A model generated the notes under the pieces. That model saw nothing but the letters and a program-made list of their open reading frames with translations, was not told the origin of the DNA and did not search any database. The translations under genes were made by a program, and so were the position numbers. From Gammaproteobacteria bacterium (GTDB lineage Bacteria; Pseudomonadota; Gammaproteobacteria; Eutrophobiales; Eutrophobiaceae), in assembly GCA_012103475.1 (NCBI GenBank), contig WLWS01000001.1:186001-250000 (forward strand): a stretch of DNA of 64,000 bases, written 5' to 3'. Below are positions 37,521-46,997 of the stretch, one piece after another; within the stretch, counting starts at the first letter, position 1, and each line of letters begins with the position of its first letter.

Positions 37521-40016
37521 TCATGCGGCTCTTATTCTTACTGCACATTTTTTGAAATCAGTTTGTTTGGAAAGTGGATCAGTGGCATCCAGTGTTACTT
37601 TGTTGATCAATTGGCTGGCATCAAACCAGGGCACAAAAATCAATCCCCGGGGAGGCTTGTTTCGACCACGCGTTTCTACTCGTGTCCGGATATTACCTCT
37701 TCTTGACTCCACTATTATCTCGCTACCACGACGAACACCCAGTTTGTTTGCGTCATCCGGGTGCATGAAAGCGACAGCATCGGGAAAAGCCTTGTAAAGC
37801 TCAGGCACGCGTTGCGTCATAGAGCCTGAATGCCAATGTTCTAGTACACGCCCGGTCGATAACCAGAATGGATACTCATCATCCGGAGCTTCAGCTGGCG
37901 GTTCGTATGGCAAGGCGAAAATAACGGCCTTGTTGTCTTTGTGCCCATAGAATTGATAACCGGTTCCCGCTGTAACATAAGGATCACTGCCTTCCTTAAA
38001 ACGCCATCGCGTTTCCTTGCCATTTACCACGGGCCAGCGCAATCCATGTTCGCGATGATAGGTATCGAAGTCAGCGAGATCATGAGCATGACCTCGACCG
38101 AAACGCGCATACTCCTCAAACAGGCCTTTTTGCAGATAGAAACCAAAGTCACTCGATTCATGGTTCGAGTAGCCTTCATCTATATCCGACAGAGGATATT
38201 TATCAACTTCACCGTTTTTGTATAGAACCTCATAAAGCGTTTTGCCTTTGTACTCTGGGTTCTGCTCCAGGATATCTTTTGGCCATACCTCGTCTGTCTT
38301 AAAACGCTTGGAAAATTCAACCACCTGCCAGACATCCGATTTGGATTCACCGGGTGCATCGATCATTTGATGCCAGAATTGTGTACGTCTTTCTGCATTA
38401 CCGTAAGCCCCCTCTTTTTCTACCCACATTGCTGTCGGTAACACCAGATCGGCCGCTTCCACAGTAACCGTCGGATAGGCATCGGAAACAACAATGAAGT
38501 TGTCCGGGTTACGATAACCGGGCAAGCCTTCCTCGTTTATATTGGGCCCGGCCTGCATATTATTATTTACCTGCACCCAGTAAGCATTGAGCACACTGTC
38601 CTTCAACATACGGTTTTGTAATACAGCATGGAAACCCGGTTTGGCAGGAATAACTCCCTCCGGAATATTCCAGATTTTCTCGGCAATATCCCGGTGTTCT
38701 TTTTTTGTTACCACCATATCAGCCGGCAAACGATGAGAAAACGTGCCTACTTCCCTCGCTGTGCCACAGGCCGAAGGTTGTCCGGTTAGTGAAAACGGGC
38801 TGTTTCCGGGAGTAGAGATTTTCCCGGTTAGCAGATGAATATTGTAAATGAGGTTATTACACCACACGCCTCGGGTGTGTTGATTGAAACCCATGGTCCA
38901 GAACGAGGTAACTTTAGTCTTCGGATCTGCATAAAGCTCTGCTATTTTTCGCAGAGTCTCACCTTTAACGCCGGACAGTTTCTCTACGTACTTTTCATCA
39001 TACGTCGACACATACTTCGCATATTCATCAAAATCAATTAATTTCGCGCCACCGGCCTTGTCCGCATTTTTCGCGGCCTTTTGCAGAGGATGCTCTGGTC
39101 TCAAACCGTAACCGATATCATCGTTACCTAACTTGAATTTAACGTGTTTATCAATAAAGGACTTGTTTACTTGTCCGCTTTTGATGATGTAATTCGCAAT
39201 ATAATTAAGGATTGCGAGGTCCGTTTGTGGAGTAAATACGGCCGGAATATCGGCCAGATCGAAGCATCGGTGTTCGAAAGTTGATAGTACGGCGACCTTG
39301 ACATGTGGCGCACTTAAACGACGGTCCGTCAGCCTTGTCCACAAAATGGGGTGCATCTCCGCCATATTTGAGCCCCATAAAACAAATGCATCCGCCTGTT
39401 CCAGATCGTCGTAGCAGCCCATTGGTTCATCGATGCCAAAAGTACGTATGAAGCCACCCACAGCGGACGCCATACAATGACGTGCATTTGGATCAATATT
39501 ATTTGAGCGGAAACCTGCTTTGTACAGCTTGGAAGCTGCATACCCTTCCCAGACCGTCCATTGCCCGGATCCAAACATACCAACGGCAGATGGTCCTTTC
39601 TCCTTCAATGCCTTTTTAAATTTTTCTTCCATGATATCGAAAGCCTGCTCCCAACTCACCGGAGTGAAATCACCTTCCTTATGAAACTTGCCATTCTTCA
39701 TTCTCAGCAAAGGCTGCGTCAGACGATCCTTTCCATACATGATTTTTGACAGGAAATAGCCTTTAACACAATTCAGACCACGATTAACCTCAGATTTAAT
39801 ATCGCCATGGGTCGCCACGACTTTGCCATCTTTCACAGCAACGTTAACACTACATCCCGTTCCACAGAATCGACAGGGTGCTTTGGCCCACTTTAGTCGT
39901 GTATATTCCGAATCAGTAATCAGGTTAGTTGCCGAGACCGGAACGGCTACTCCTGCTGCCGCTGCTGCGGAACTGGCTGCACTGGCTCTGATAAAATCAC
40001 GCCGGGTTATTTGCAT
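37521..40016 (-). CDS. napA: Periplasmic nitrate reductase, molybdenum catalytic subunit
   Basis: 831 residues from the ATG at 40016, which has AGAGGAA correctly placed upstream and opens the protein with the Tat motif TRRDFIRAS; a longer frame to 40052 is not used. The [4Fe-4S] site is CRFCGTGC with the last ligand in LNCVKGYF. The molybdenum ligand cysteine is in [13 protein letters not shown]. The rest follows the bis-MGD molybdopterin fold. Nitrate is reduced to nitrite in the periplasm for respiration or redox balance. The start lies inside the end of napD (20-base overlap). Confidence 0.97.
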   Translation of the reverse strand: MQITRRDFIRASAASSAAAAAGVAVPVSATNLITDSEYTRLKWAKAPCRFCGTGCSVNVAVKDGKVVATHGDIKSEVNRGLNCVKGYFLSKIMYGKDRLTQPLLRMKNGKFHKEGDFTPVSWEQAFDIMEEKFKKALKEKGPSAVGMFGSGQWTVWEGYAASKLYKAGFRSNNIDPNARHCMASAVGGFIRTFGIDEPMGCYDDLEQADAFVLWGSNMAEMHPILWTRLTDRRLSAPHVKVAVLSTFEHRCFDLADIPAVFTPQTDLAILNYIANYIIKSGQVNKSFIDKHVKFKLGNDDIGYGLRPEHPLQKAAKNADKAGGAKLIDFDEYAKYVSTYDEKYVEKLSGVKGETLRKIAELYADPKTKVTSFWTMGFNQHTRGVWCNNLIYNIHLLTGKISTPGNSPFSLTGQPSACGTAREVGTFSHRLPADMVVTKKEHRDIAEKIWNIPEGVIPAKPGFHAVLQNRMLKDSVLNAYWVQVNNNMQAGPNINEEGLPGYRNPDNFIVVSDAYPTVTVEAADLVLPTAMWVEKEGAYGNAERRTQFWHQMIDAPGESKSDVWQVVEFSKRFKTDEVWPKDILEQNPEYKGKTLYEVLYKNGEVDKYPLSDIDEGYSNHESSDFGFYLQKGLFEEYARFGRGHAHDLADFDTYHREHGLRWPVVNGKETRWRFKEGSDPYVTAGTGYQFYGHKDNKAVIFALPYEPPAEAPDDEYPFWLSTGRVLEHWHSGSMTQRVPELYKAFPDAVAFMHPDDANKLGVRRGSEIIVESRRGNIRTRVETRGRNKPPRGLIFVPWFDASQLINKVTLDATDPLSKQTDFKKCAVRIRAA

Positions 40017-40284
40017 AGTGTATTTCCTCTTGCAGTGAATCAATTGATTCACAATGGTGATAACAAAGTTGTGTCGATAGAACCCCTTGCCATTTGTTTA
40101 TTACATCAATTATCGAAACCAGTTCAGATTCCGAGTCGAGTTCCAGAACCAGAACAACTTTGCAAACTCCCTCATCCGTATAGTATTCGGATCTTGGTAA
40201 AGCGCTGACCTTATCTATTACGTCATTCTTGTATATCGGTTTAACCTGAATAATCAGGCTGACAATGTGTATGTCATTTTCCAT
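39997..40284 (-). CDS. napD: NapA Tat-signal chaperone
   Basis: 95 residues. The ferredoxin-like fold of NapD is apparent in [11 protein letters not shown] and the central [13 protein letters not shown], with family-typical short length. It binds the NapA Tat signal until the cofactor is inserted. The gene overlaps napA and begins two bases after napF ends. The C-terminus is slightly extended. Confidence 0.9.
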   Translation of the reverse strand: MENDIHIVSLIIQVKPIYKNDVIDKVSALPRSEYYTDEGVCKVVLVLELDSESELVSIIDVINKWQGVLSTQLCYHHCESIDSLQEEIHYANNPA

Positions 40285-40286
40285 AG

Positions 40287-40562
40287 CTAAACTTTTGTTA
40301 GCTCACTTATCGTGATTGAACCAACTGGGCAACAGTCAATGCAGTCCCGGCATAAGGTGCAGTGGTCTAGACTGATGGTTGGTACTGAGATTCCGTTTTG
40401 TACGTGACTGAATTTGATTGCACTTTCTTCACAAACATCTTTGCAAGATGTGCAATAAACACCCTTGTAATTCAGGCAACTACTGTCAATACCAGTCTTA
40501 CTGGCAAGCTGCCCCCTGAGAAATGCCCGCCGACTCTCATTTATTGTGTGTTTCCCGTTCAT
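40287..40562 (-). CDS. napF: NapF-like ferredoxin, shortened form with two clusters
   Basis: 91 residues. It begins with the NapF-type RRAFLRGQ element. Two cysteine sets follow: Cys29-x7-Cys37-x2-Cys40-x3-Cys44 and Cys68-x2-Cys71-x2-Cys74-x3-Cys78-Pro. Typical NapF is about 160 residues with additional clusters before these; here the N-terminal cluster region is missing. NapF assists maturation of cytoplasmic NapA. It lies three bases after napE. Confidence 0.85.
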   Translation of the reverse strand: MNGKHTINESRRAFLRGQLASKTGIDSSCLNYKGVYCTSCKDVCEESAIKFSHVQNGISVPTISLDHCTLCRDCIDCCPVGSITISELTKV

Positions 40563-40565
40563 TTT

Positions 40566-40721
40566 CTAAGCTATTGGTGGACCGGAAATCAATTGATATA
40601 GCCAGATCAGTAAACCATATCCGCCAACGATAGCGACAGCCATCAAGGGTGCGACAATCACCGTAAGGAACAAAAAAGCATGCATTTCCTTCTTTTTCTG
40701 TTGAGAATCGTCACTACTCAT
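40566..40721 (-). CDS. napE: NapE-type small membrane protein
   Basis: 51 residues from the ATG at 40721; the longer frame starts with a TTG lacking a ribosome binding site. The pattern of charged residues then HAFLFLTVIVAPLMAVAIV, followed by GGYGLLIWLYQ, is characteristic of NapE. One membrane helix. Role in the nap system not established. First gene of the operon, about 70 bases downstream of the inferred transcription start. Confidence 0.85.
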   Translation of the reverse strand: MSSDDSQQKKKEMHAFLFLTVIVAPLMAVAIVGGYGLLIWLYQLISGPPIA

Positions 40722-40793
40722 CGCAAACACCCAAATTATCAATTTATTAAACGGCAAACTTATCGAAGGTAAGATGCCAATTACCTGATTCCT

Positions 40794-40801
40794 AGAATAT
40801 A
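40794..40801 (-). promoter_or_regulatory. Probable -10 region of the nap promoter
   Basis: On the minus strand the bases read TATATTCT. Using TATTCT as the -10 hexamer places the start of transcription near 40786-40787 and the FNR box centre at about -41, the class II spacing expected for FNR-dependent promoters. Confidence 0.55.
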
Positions 40802-40820
40802 GTGAACTGGACAGAACTCC

Positions 40821-40834
40821 TTGATGTAAATCAA
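40821..40834. promoter_or_regulatory. FNR/Anr box upstream of napE
   Basis: TTGAT-GTAA-ATCAA is a perfect match to the symmetric FNR/Anr consensus. Its centre is 106 bases before the napE ATG and about 128 bases before the divergent unknown gene at 40955. Oxygen-limited activation of nap is the straightforward prediction. Confidence 0.85.
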
Positions 40835-40954
40835 AACCTGTTGAAAGTATTGTGTAAACAGGACATCACCTGCAGAAACTGACAATGGGTGACATTCTCG
40901 AAATGATGAATATAATATCCAATTCAGTGTTAGACAGTTAAGCGTGGTCGCCTT

Positions 40955-41530
40955 ATGTATCGCCTGTTCTTTTTTCTATTCAGCCTGTTATCTCTATCCT
41001 ACTTACTGACCATTTACAGTAAGGAAAACAATATCGTGGAACTGGATAAGACTGATACAGTAAGATCAAGCAAAACGCCTGAAGTAGAACAGAAAGATAC
41101 GATTCCTTCTGAGAAGAATAATTCTCAACACACTGTAAGCACTATATCGCGTTTCAGCAGTTTTGATCCCGAAAGCAGTACAAACATAGTTTATCTTAGC
41201 AACACTGAATCAAGCTCCGATAATACCGGTAAGCTATATATATGGAAAACAACCGGCTCGGTAACCATCATTAGTATGGAACCGCCACCTGAAGGAATAG
41301 AGGCAAGGATAATGCTGTATTCAGACAATAAAAAAGAAGTGAAAAAAGCCGCCAATGAAATAACATCTGTCGGTAACAATAAGTCTGATAATAATTTTTC
41401 ATTAGCTGATCAGCCACTTAAGGTTTACACACCAGATGGCTTACGTGAAATGATCAGATATAGTGAAGAAATAGGGGAAATAATAGAATTACGAGGAGAG
41501 GAGCTCAACGAACTAGTTAAATTATTATAG
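40955..41530 (+). CDS. Unknown exported or membrane-anchored protein
   Basis: 191 residues. A hydrophobic N-terminus (residues 2-21) looks like an uncleaved anchor or signal. Next comes a polar, low-complexity linker (about 25-60, rich in Ser, Thr, Lys). A compact region (about 70-185) begins with TNIVYLSNTES and has a strand KLYIWKTTGSVTIISM; the tail is acidic and helical. I do not recognise a family. It is divergent from nap with the FNR box between them, and convergent with the pseudokinase gene, which stops 30 bases away. Function unknown. Confidence 0.6.
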   Translation: MYRLFFFLFSLLSLSYLLTIYSKENNIVELDKTDTVRSSKTPEVEQKDTIPSEKNNSQHTVSTISRFSSFDPESSTNIVYLSNTESSSDNTGKLYIWKTTGSVTIISMEPPPEGIEARIMLYSDNKKEVKKAANEITSVGNNKSDNNFSLADQPLKVYTPDGLREMIRYSEEIGEIIELRGEELNELVKLL

Positions 41531-41560
41531 TAGAACGTCCACCAAAACCAGCCTAAGCGG

Positions 41561-43438
41561 CTATTTTAAATATCTTTTGCACTCATCGGGAAGATGTTCC
41601 AGTCCAAGACTAATAGAACCACATATCCAGTTAATATAACCTGTCTCTGATTCTTCACTTCCATATAGTGCGAATGATTGCCCTGCCAACTGTGGCAGAA
41701 TTTCTTCCTCATTTCTAAAAGTGACAACAATAAGCTGTTTTATAACAGAAATATTTTTGACATATTTATAATTTTTTCTGCTGCTCTGACTTACAAGCTC
41801 ACTAATATCATTAGGCCAGTTACCGTTTTTTGTTTTGTATTTATGTACTAATCGGCTCACTTCCTTCACCGCAAAAAGAGCCTCCTCCATCTGAACACCT
41901 GCGATTTTTTCTCTTTCGAGCAGGCTGATATAAGACCCATAACAGAGAACACCCAGCAAAATTGAAGCTACAATGGCTGATTTCTGTGAAACAAATCCGA
42001 CCTTCGATAAATATTTTCTCTGCTCACGAACTGAAGGATGCTTACGACAGGCTTTTCCGATCATTCTCATGATATTGAGATAATAAATATAGTTTCCAAA
42101 CAGTGCCAAAAACAAAGATATAGCCAGTAAACTGGCAATCGCCGTGAAATCTATTGTTGGACTGATTAGCAGGAATTCCTTATTTTTCAGGTTATTTGCA
42201 CTGAAGTGATGAAAGAAAAAAACAAAACCGGCTACTATCACAGGCATGACAGTAAACGCCATTAGATACATTTTTCTATAAACCATCCAGATAATACTGA
42301 ATAGCAGGGCACCATAATTCAGGCGAATTCGTGGTATATAAGCTCTTTCATCTTGATGCATGAAAGCTGACATATAGTAAGCCTGTCTTTTTCCACCAAT
42401 ATAGGATCTGGCTAGTTTGTACTTCGTTTCATTGTTTTCTAGAGTATCGCTTTCATTCAATGAAGACTCGCTTTCGCTGGAAGCAATCTTAATGCCTAGT
42501 GTTTTATCGAGATCTACACCAGCACTTTCGTTATCTCTGTTTTCGTCTGACGATAACTCCAGTATTTCTCCTAGCCAGCCACCTATCGACTTCGGTCTGT
42601 CATTTGGTTTTAGTTTCAGAGCGTGGTCAATAGCGCAGAGTAATTGCCTGGAGTACTTGTCATTTGAAGGTTTTACCAATGTCTCTACTAAATCGATCCC
42701 GTACTGTTTCTGCGATTTATAACGCTCCAGTGCAGTCGGTGGTTTTTCTCCACATATACATTCATATAGAACAGCAGCAATGGAATAAGCATCAGACCAG
42801 GGCCCGATAAACTCTGGATCATCTGAATAGAATTCAATCGGTGTGTAGTTATCTCTGGCTAATGCCTTAACACCCTCTCCTGTTTTATGGTTTGCGTAGA
42901 GAGAACCGATATTACAAAGTATTGGAGAGCCATCTTTACGAATCTTTATACTTTGTTTGTTGACGTTCAGGTGCAAACAATCATTTTTGTGAAGAACTCG
43001 AAAGGCATCAAGCAGTGGAAAAATAATATTCTTGATATCTTCATATTCAAGTACTGATGAGTGTGACAGAACTTCAGCTAGCTCGAATGCCTCCTCGAAT
43101 TCTTCAACCAGATAAGCGGTATTATTTGCAAAAACAAGGTCTGTTATACGAGGTATATTGGGATTATTGATTCCAGCTAATATATTGGCAGTAGACTCAA
43201 AACGCTTTATACCTTGTTTGAAACTATCGGAGTTCTGACTATCAGTAAGCACGAGCATACCCAATTCATCTCGTTCAACTATAGAATGAGGGCAATACTC
43301 AGTTAAAAGGAAATCTTTTGAATGCTGATCACATGCCAGGTAACTATTTGAAAGAGTGCTCGTACCCGTTCGGGATTTAATAGTAAAGCGATCTACCTGA
43401 CGACCCTGATTTAACTCCTTCAATTTATCTAACTCCAT
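41561..43438 (-). CDS. Pseudokinase-DUF2628-pilin-like membrane protein
   Basis: 625 residues. Residues 15-290 align by eye with the kinase encoded at 2351 (shared GPWxDxYS, LYxCICGxxP, AIDHAL and RPKxIxxW), but every catalytic element is lost. The ATP lysine is Thr46 (LLTEY), HRD is HLN (156-158) and DFG is NIG (176-178). After a linker, about 370-480 contain a DUF2628-like segment (LNYGALLFSIIWMVYRKMY) and several membrane helices. A further helix (about 500-517) leads to a C-terminal type IV pilin-like domain: the N-terminal helix, KNGNWPNDISELV, and finally GYINWICGSISLG with LPDEC. It may be a signalling scaffold linked to a surface or envelope structure. Function is inferred only. Confidence 0.75.
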   Translation of the reverse strand: MELDKLKELNQGRQVDRFTIKSRTGTSTLSNSYLACDQHSKDFLLTEYCPHSIVERDELGMLVLTDSQNSDSFKQGIKRFESTANILAGINNPNIPRITDLVFANNTAYLVEEFEEAFELAEVLSHSSVLEYEDIKNIIFPLLDAFRVLHKNDCLHLNVNKQSIKIRKDGSPILCNIGSLYANHKTGEGVKALARDNYTPIEFYSDDPEFIGPWSDAYSIAAVLYECICGEKPPTALERYKSQKQYGIDLVETLVKPSNDKYSRQLLCAIDHALKLKPNDRPKSIGGWLGEILELSSDENRDNESAGVDLDKTLGIKIASSESESSLNESDTLENNETKYKLARSYIGGKRQAYYMSAFMHQDERAYIPRIRLNYGALLFSIIWMVYRKMYLMAFTVMPVIVAGFVFFFHHFSANNLKNKEFLLISPTIDFTAIASLLAISLFLALFGNYIYYLNIMRMIGKACRKHPSVREQRKYLSKVGFVSQKSAIVASILLGVLCYGSYISLLEREKIAGVQMEEALFAVKEVSRLVHKYKTKNGNWPNDISELVSQSSRKNYKYVKNISVIKQLIVVTFRNEEEILPQLAGQSFALYGSEESETGYINWICGSISLGLEHLPDECKRYLK

Positions 43439-43480
43439 GACAAATACTCCCTCTTTTATATCAGGTACTAGATCTCCAGT

Positions 43481-44893
43481 TTATAGCAAAGTTTTTTGAG
43501 GATCGAGCGCGTCTTTCAACAGTCCTCCCAGTCTGGCCATTCCCTCAGGTAATTCCGAATTTACAAGAACATCATGATAATTGGATCTGGCATGAGTAAT
43601 ACCGTAACCTTTTTCCCTTACCTTTCCAATGATCTCATTGATACACCGCTCGACCTGTAGTTTTTCTTCTGCGTCAAACAGTATGTAATTTCGTTTAATC
43701 ATTGATCGCCAGCCTACAACAAATTCACTCAAATCATCGAAGCCATGTGTCTCCAATACTCCGGTAATTATCCTGGTCAGCTGCAGTGCTTCCTTCCCAT
43801 CTGGTGGGCAGGCTATACCGAGATCAAATCGATAGCGACCTCGCCAGTGGTTCAAGTTATCGAAGCCATCTGCAGGTCTGCCACGCATAAGTCCTTCCCT
43901 GCTCATCCAGATCTGATCACCTTTTCGGTCATCATCTGTAAATAATCTGGCGCCCTCAATACTGCTCAGTGCTTCACTTACCATAGGCCACAATAATTCC
44001 ACATTGTCAGGCGTGTTATAGAGAGCAGCATAAAGATTCCATTCACCTAAACTCAAATCCGCTTTCAATTTATTCATATCCGGAGCCTGGGAGCCCGAAT
44101 AATCTTCACGCTTAATATAGGGAATGGCATCCAGCAATGGGTTACTGATCACAACGGAATTAGGCACAATAACGTTTATTTTCAGATCTCTGAGGATCTC
44201 GACCGCGGCAATAATATCACTCTGATTCGGCATACTCAGCATAAAGGGCTTATACGCTGGTGGCGCCGGCATCAACCATAATCCGATTTTAGTGATGATG
44301 CCGAGTGTCGACTGGGTGAATATCGGATCCACCCAGGGGCCGTAGCCCCATTTAAATAATTGCCAGATATTATTCCCCGGCAAGGCACCCATAGTAGTTC
44401 TTACCAGTTCACCATCTGCCAACATAACTTCCATACCACATTGCATCATCATATGATCGCCATATGGGGTATAGCCGAATTCGTGATTAGCTATGCTATC
44501 GGACACTGAATTCAACTGATTCCTGTCGCAATCGATCCACAGGCCGGTGTTATTACTTTCAAGATACTCATACAGCTGCTTGTATGTAACACCAGGTTCT
44601 ATAAGAGCATAAGCAGATCGAGTGTTCACTTCGAGAACCTGATTCAGATTCTTTAAATCGACAATAACAACGTTATCATATTGTTGATTTCCAGTTGGGT
44701 TCTGACCATGCACATGCAATGAGAAATTGCCTTTAGCTGCTTCTTTAAGAAGTTCTCTTAACTGATCAAGACTTTCCGGCGCGGTGACACCCAGAATATT
44801 TTCACCGTATTGGTTGCGATAATATCGCGACTCACCTGTTTCTCTGCTTATCACAGCCAATCTGGGCAAATTTTCGTCAGCTTTTTCGCTCAT
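43481..44893 (-). CDS. VAO/4-cresol dehydrogenase-like flavoprotein, second paralogue
   Basis: 470 residues, clearly paralogous to the 521-residue flavoprotein in the same operon. Shared blocks include YALIEPGVTYKQLYEYL, GYTPYGDHMMMQCGMEVMLADG, FTQSTLGIITKIGLWLMPAPP and a DALDPQKTLL end. The early FAD-binding loop is reduced (HVHGQNPTGNQ in place of the normal TGKNFAYGGPAP), so flavin binding may differ. Members oxidise para-alkylphenols and 4-hydroxybenzyl alcohols and pass electrons to a cytochrome c. It may be a second substrate-specific subunit or a non-catalytic partner. The start overlaps the VdcD-like gene by four bases. Confidence 0.85.
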   Translation of the reverse strand: MSEKADENLPRLAVISRETGESRYYRNQYGENILGVTAPESLDQLRELLKEAAKGNFSLHVHGQNPTGNQQYDNVVIVDLKNLNQVLEVNTRSAYALIEPGVTYKQLYEYLESNNTGLWIDCDRNQLNSVSDSIANHEFGYTPYGDHMMMQCGMEVMLADGELVRTTMGALPGNNIWQLFKWGYGPWVDPIFTQSTLGIITKIGLWLMPAPPAYKPFMLSMPNQSDIIAAVEILRDLKINVIVPNSVVISNPLLDAIPYIKREDYSGSQAPDMNKLKADLSLGEWNLYAALYNTPDNVELLWPMVSEALSSIEGARLFTDDDRKGDQIWMSREGLMRGRPADGFDNLNHWRGRYRFDLGIACPPDGKEALQLTRIITGVLETHGFDDLSEFVVGWRSMIKRNYILFDAEEKLQVERCINEIIGKVREKGYGITHARSNYHDVLVNSELPEGMARLGGLLKDALDPQKTLL

Positions 44894-45132
44894 TTGTTTT
44901 TATGCAGTTTCGCTGGTGGAATATTATGCGGATATTGATCCGGCTGATCCGGGTCTACTTGAAACCACTCGTCTCTTTTTTCATAGTCAATCGATTCAGT
45001 TGGTTCACTGTCACGCCAGGTAAAAGCGCAGCGCTGGCAATAAAACACCTTCCAGATAATTTCGCCTGCTTCCCTGCCTTCGTGCTCGAGCCGACAATGT
45101 TTTTCTTCAGCCTGACAACGTGGGCAGCTCAT
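44890..45132 (-). CDS. VdcD-like small subunit of hydroxyarylic acid decarboxylase
   Basis: 80 residues. A zinc-ribbon pattern (CPRC at 3-6 and CQRC at 32-35) followed by AFTWRDSEPTES matches the D subunit of vanillate/4-hydroxybenzoate decarboxylases (VdcD/ShdD), found only beside the UbiD-type C subunit. It overlaps the UbiD gene and the second VAO gene by four bases each, so the three are translationally coupled. Confidence 0.85.
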   Translation of the reverse strand: MSCPRCQAEEKHCRLEHEGREAGEIIWKVFYCQRCAFTWRDSEPTESIDYEKRDEWFQVDPDQPDQYPHNIPPAKLHKNK

Positions 45133-46613
45133 GATTTTTCCGCCCGTCTTTGCAATTCCTGAACCATTCGTGCCAGCTCATCGATTTCAGCTCCGGAAGG
45201 CGGCATGACTAATTTTGAGTCAGCGCCAACTGGATCCGGTGCCATAAAACTGGTTGCATCTATAATGAGACGATGCCCTTTGCCCGGGACTTCAGCAGCG
45301 GGATCAATTAGCACCAGAGGCATATTCGGTATCACGTGAATATCGCTTGCTCGAGTGCGCGTTGACAGGGCCCACATCACTTCGTTGAGATCAAAAGGAT
45401 CAACAAACTCATCAACCATGATAAGGTTTTTCAAATACATTAAACCGTGAGGAGTACTCAGCGCCCGTAAAGCTACCGACTTCGCAAAACCGGCAAAGCG
45501 ATTTTTCACGGAAATAATACCCGTCAATCCATGTTGATAAAGTGCGTTCACCGCTACCACTTCGGGAAAGCTCTCTTTCAACTGCGAATAGACAGGCGCG
45601 CAGGTATTCAGACCAATAAGCGTATCGTGTTCGGTCCATCCGCGACCAATATAAATGTTTTCAAAAATCGGATTATCACGGTGAGATATAGCCGTGATTT
45701 TGAAAAGCGGCACATGACGGACACCACTGTAACTACCCGGAAACTCGCCAAAAGGTCCTTCCAGTGTCCGCTTGTTATTGATCAATTCGGCTTCGATGAC
45801 TATTTCGGCACCGGCCTGAATATCAAGACCATTACCGGATGTGGTTAATTGAATCGGGCTGCCCATCATTTGCGAGGCATAGCCGTATTCGGATTCGTCG
45901 TAATTTATCGGAGTAGCAGCAAACATTGCCATAGCCGGATGGTTTCCGATCATCACCGCAATTTTTAATGGCAGATCTTCGGCTTCCGCCGCACGTATCA
46001 TGTGTGCCATATCATGCGAAGGAACGGACAGAAGACTGAACTGATCCGGTCCATGCACCTGGATTCTGTAGATACCAACGTTTTGTTTATCAAAATTCTC
46101 AGGATCGAGCGGATCGCGACTGACGATATTGGCTTTGCCAATATAGAAACCACCGTCCGATTCATTCACCCGGTAAAGTGGAATTACATCGTAAAGATTG
46201 ATATCAGATTCGATTCGGTTCTGGTTAACCGGAGCATCTTCAGCCTTAATCCTGTCGATAAGCGGTTTATCTGATCCCCAGCGACCAATCAGTTCGTAAA
46301 ATAATTCTTTAATACTGGTACCTTTGGGGTAGCCAAGTAATAGTGCAATATTGCTAAAACTGCCATGTACGCCAAACACCATTCTTCTGCCGGGGTAACC
46401 GCGAATGTTATCAAACATGATTGCCGGCGCGCCCATAGAATCCCGGCCAGAGGCCACCGCAATTTTACGAATGTCTGGTTCTGGCATAACCGCTTCCGGC
46501 CACTTGATAAACTGCCCATGCTCGGACAACAGGTCAAGGTAATCACGCAGACAGTGAATACGCTCTGCTACCGCTTTGGCTTGTGACGAGATGCTTTTAT
46601 TTTTTCCTGCCAT
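45129..46613 (-). CDS. UbiD-family non-oxidative aromatic acid decarboxylase (VdcC-like)
   Basis: 494 residues. UbiD blocks are visible: the prenyl-FMN/metal region IYRIQVHGPDQFS (R183) and KRTLEGPFGEFPGSYSG with Glu285 and Glu290. With the VdcD-like gene adjoining, the likely reaction is reversible decarboxylation of a hydroxybenzoate or vanillate to the phenol. It requires prenylated FMN from a UbiX-type enzyme, which is not encoded in the window. It starts six bases after the cytochrome c gene ends. Confidence 0.92.
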   Translation of the reverse strand: MAGKNKSISSQAKAVAERIHCLRDYLDLLSEHGQFIKWPEAVMPEPDIRKIAVASGRDSMGAPAIMFDNIRGYPGRRMVFGVHGSFSNIALLLGYPKGTSIKELFYELIGRWGSDKPLIDRIKAEDAPVNQNRIESDINLYDVIPLYRVNESDGGFYIGKANIVSRDPLDPENFDKQNVGIYRIQVHGPDQFSLLSVPSHDMAHMIRAAEAEDLPLKIAVMIGNHPAMAMFAATPINYDESEYGYASQMMGSPIQLTTSGNGLDIQAGAEIVIEAELINNKRTLEGPFGEFPGSYSGVRHVPLFKITAISHRDNPIFENIYIGRGWTEHDTLIGLNTCAPVYSQLKESFPEVVAVNALYQHGLTGIISVKNRFAGFAKSVALRALSTPHGLMYLKNLIMVDEFVDPFDLNEVMWALSTRTRASDIHVIPNMPLVLIDPAAEVPGKGHRLIIDATSFMAPDPVGADSKLVMPPSGAEIDELARMVQELQRRAEKS

Positions 46614-46619
46614 TTCCTA

Positions 46620-46997
46620 TCAGGTCTTTGTAATTGTACTGAGATATTCGGCCAGCGCTTCCAGCTCCGCGTCACTAATCTCTGAGGGTCGAAATGGTGG
46701 CATCAACAGTATTCCCTGGCGAACTATTGTTTTCACATACACGGCCTGTAAATCAGTGCGTTTGGTAAGTACGGCCTTATCTTCACCAAGACGTATTCCG
46801 AGTCTCATGGTTCCGGGATGTCCGGGACCTTCGGCATGGCAGGCTATGCAGTACTGCTTATACAGCTCTGCACCGTCAATTGGCACTTCCGCTTTTGCCA
46901 CAGCGACTGTGTCTACGCTCTGTTTCTCTGAACAAGACAAGAGTAAACAAGTTATAAAAGTAACCAGCAATGCTCGAAAAACACCTGCCTTCATCAT
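46620..46997 (-). CDS. Monoheme cytochrome c, electron acceptor of the VAO-type dehydrogenase
   Basis: 125 residues from the ATG at 46997, overlapping the TGA of the flavoprotein gene (ATGA). An upstream-extended frame inside the flavoprotein gene is not needed, because this start opens directly with a lipoprotein signal (lipobox LLLSC). The heme site is CIACH, and the axial methionine is probably in ILLMPPFRP. Position and size match PchC/eugenol-hydroxylase small subunits, which dock onto the flavoprotein. Confidence 0.9.
   Translation of the reverse strand: MMKAGVFRALLVTFITCLLLSCSEKQSVDTVAVAKAEVPIDGAELYKQYCIACHAEGPGHPGTMRLGIRLGEDKAVLTKRTDLQAVYVKTIVRQGILLMPPFRPSEISDAELEALAEYLSTITKT

Noticed and set aside
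37521-40052. Longer napA start at 40052
   Set aside because: The ATG at 40016 has the ribosome binding site and begins the Tat signal; the extension lies within napD.
41530-41561. Terminator between the unknown gene and the pseudokinase gene
   Set aside because: The AGCC/GGCT stem is only four pairs with a short T-rich flank; too weak to call.
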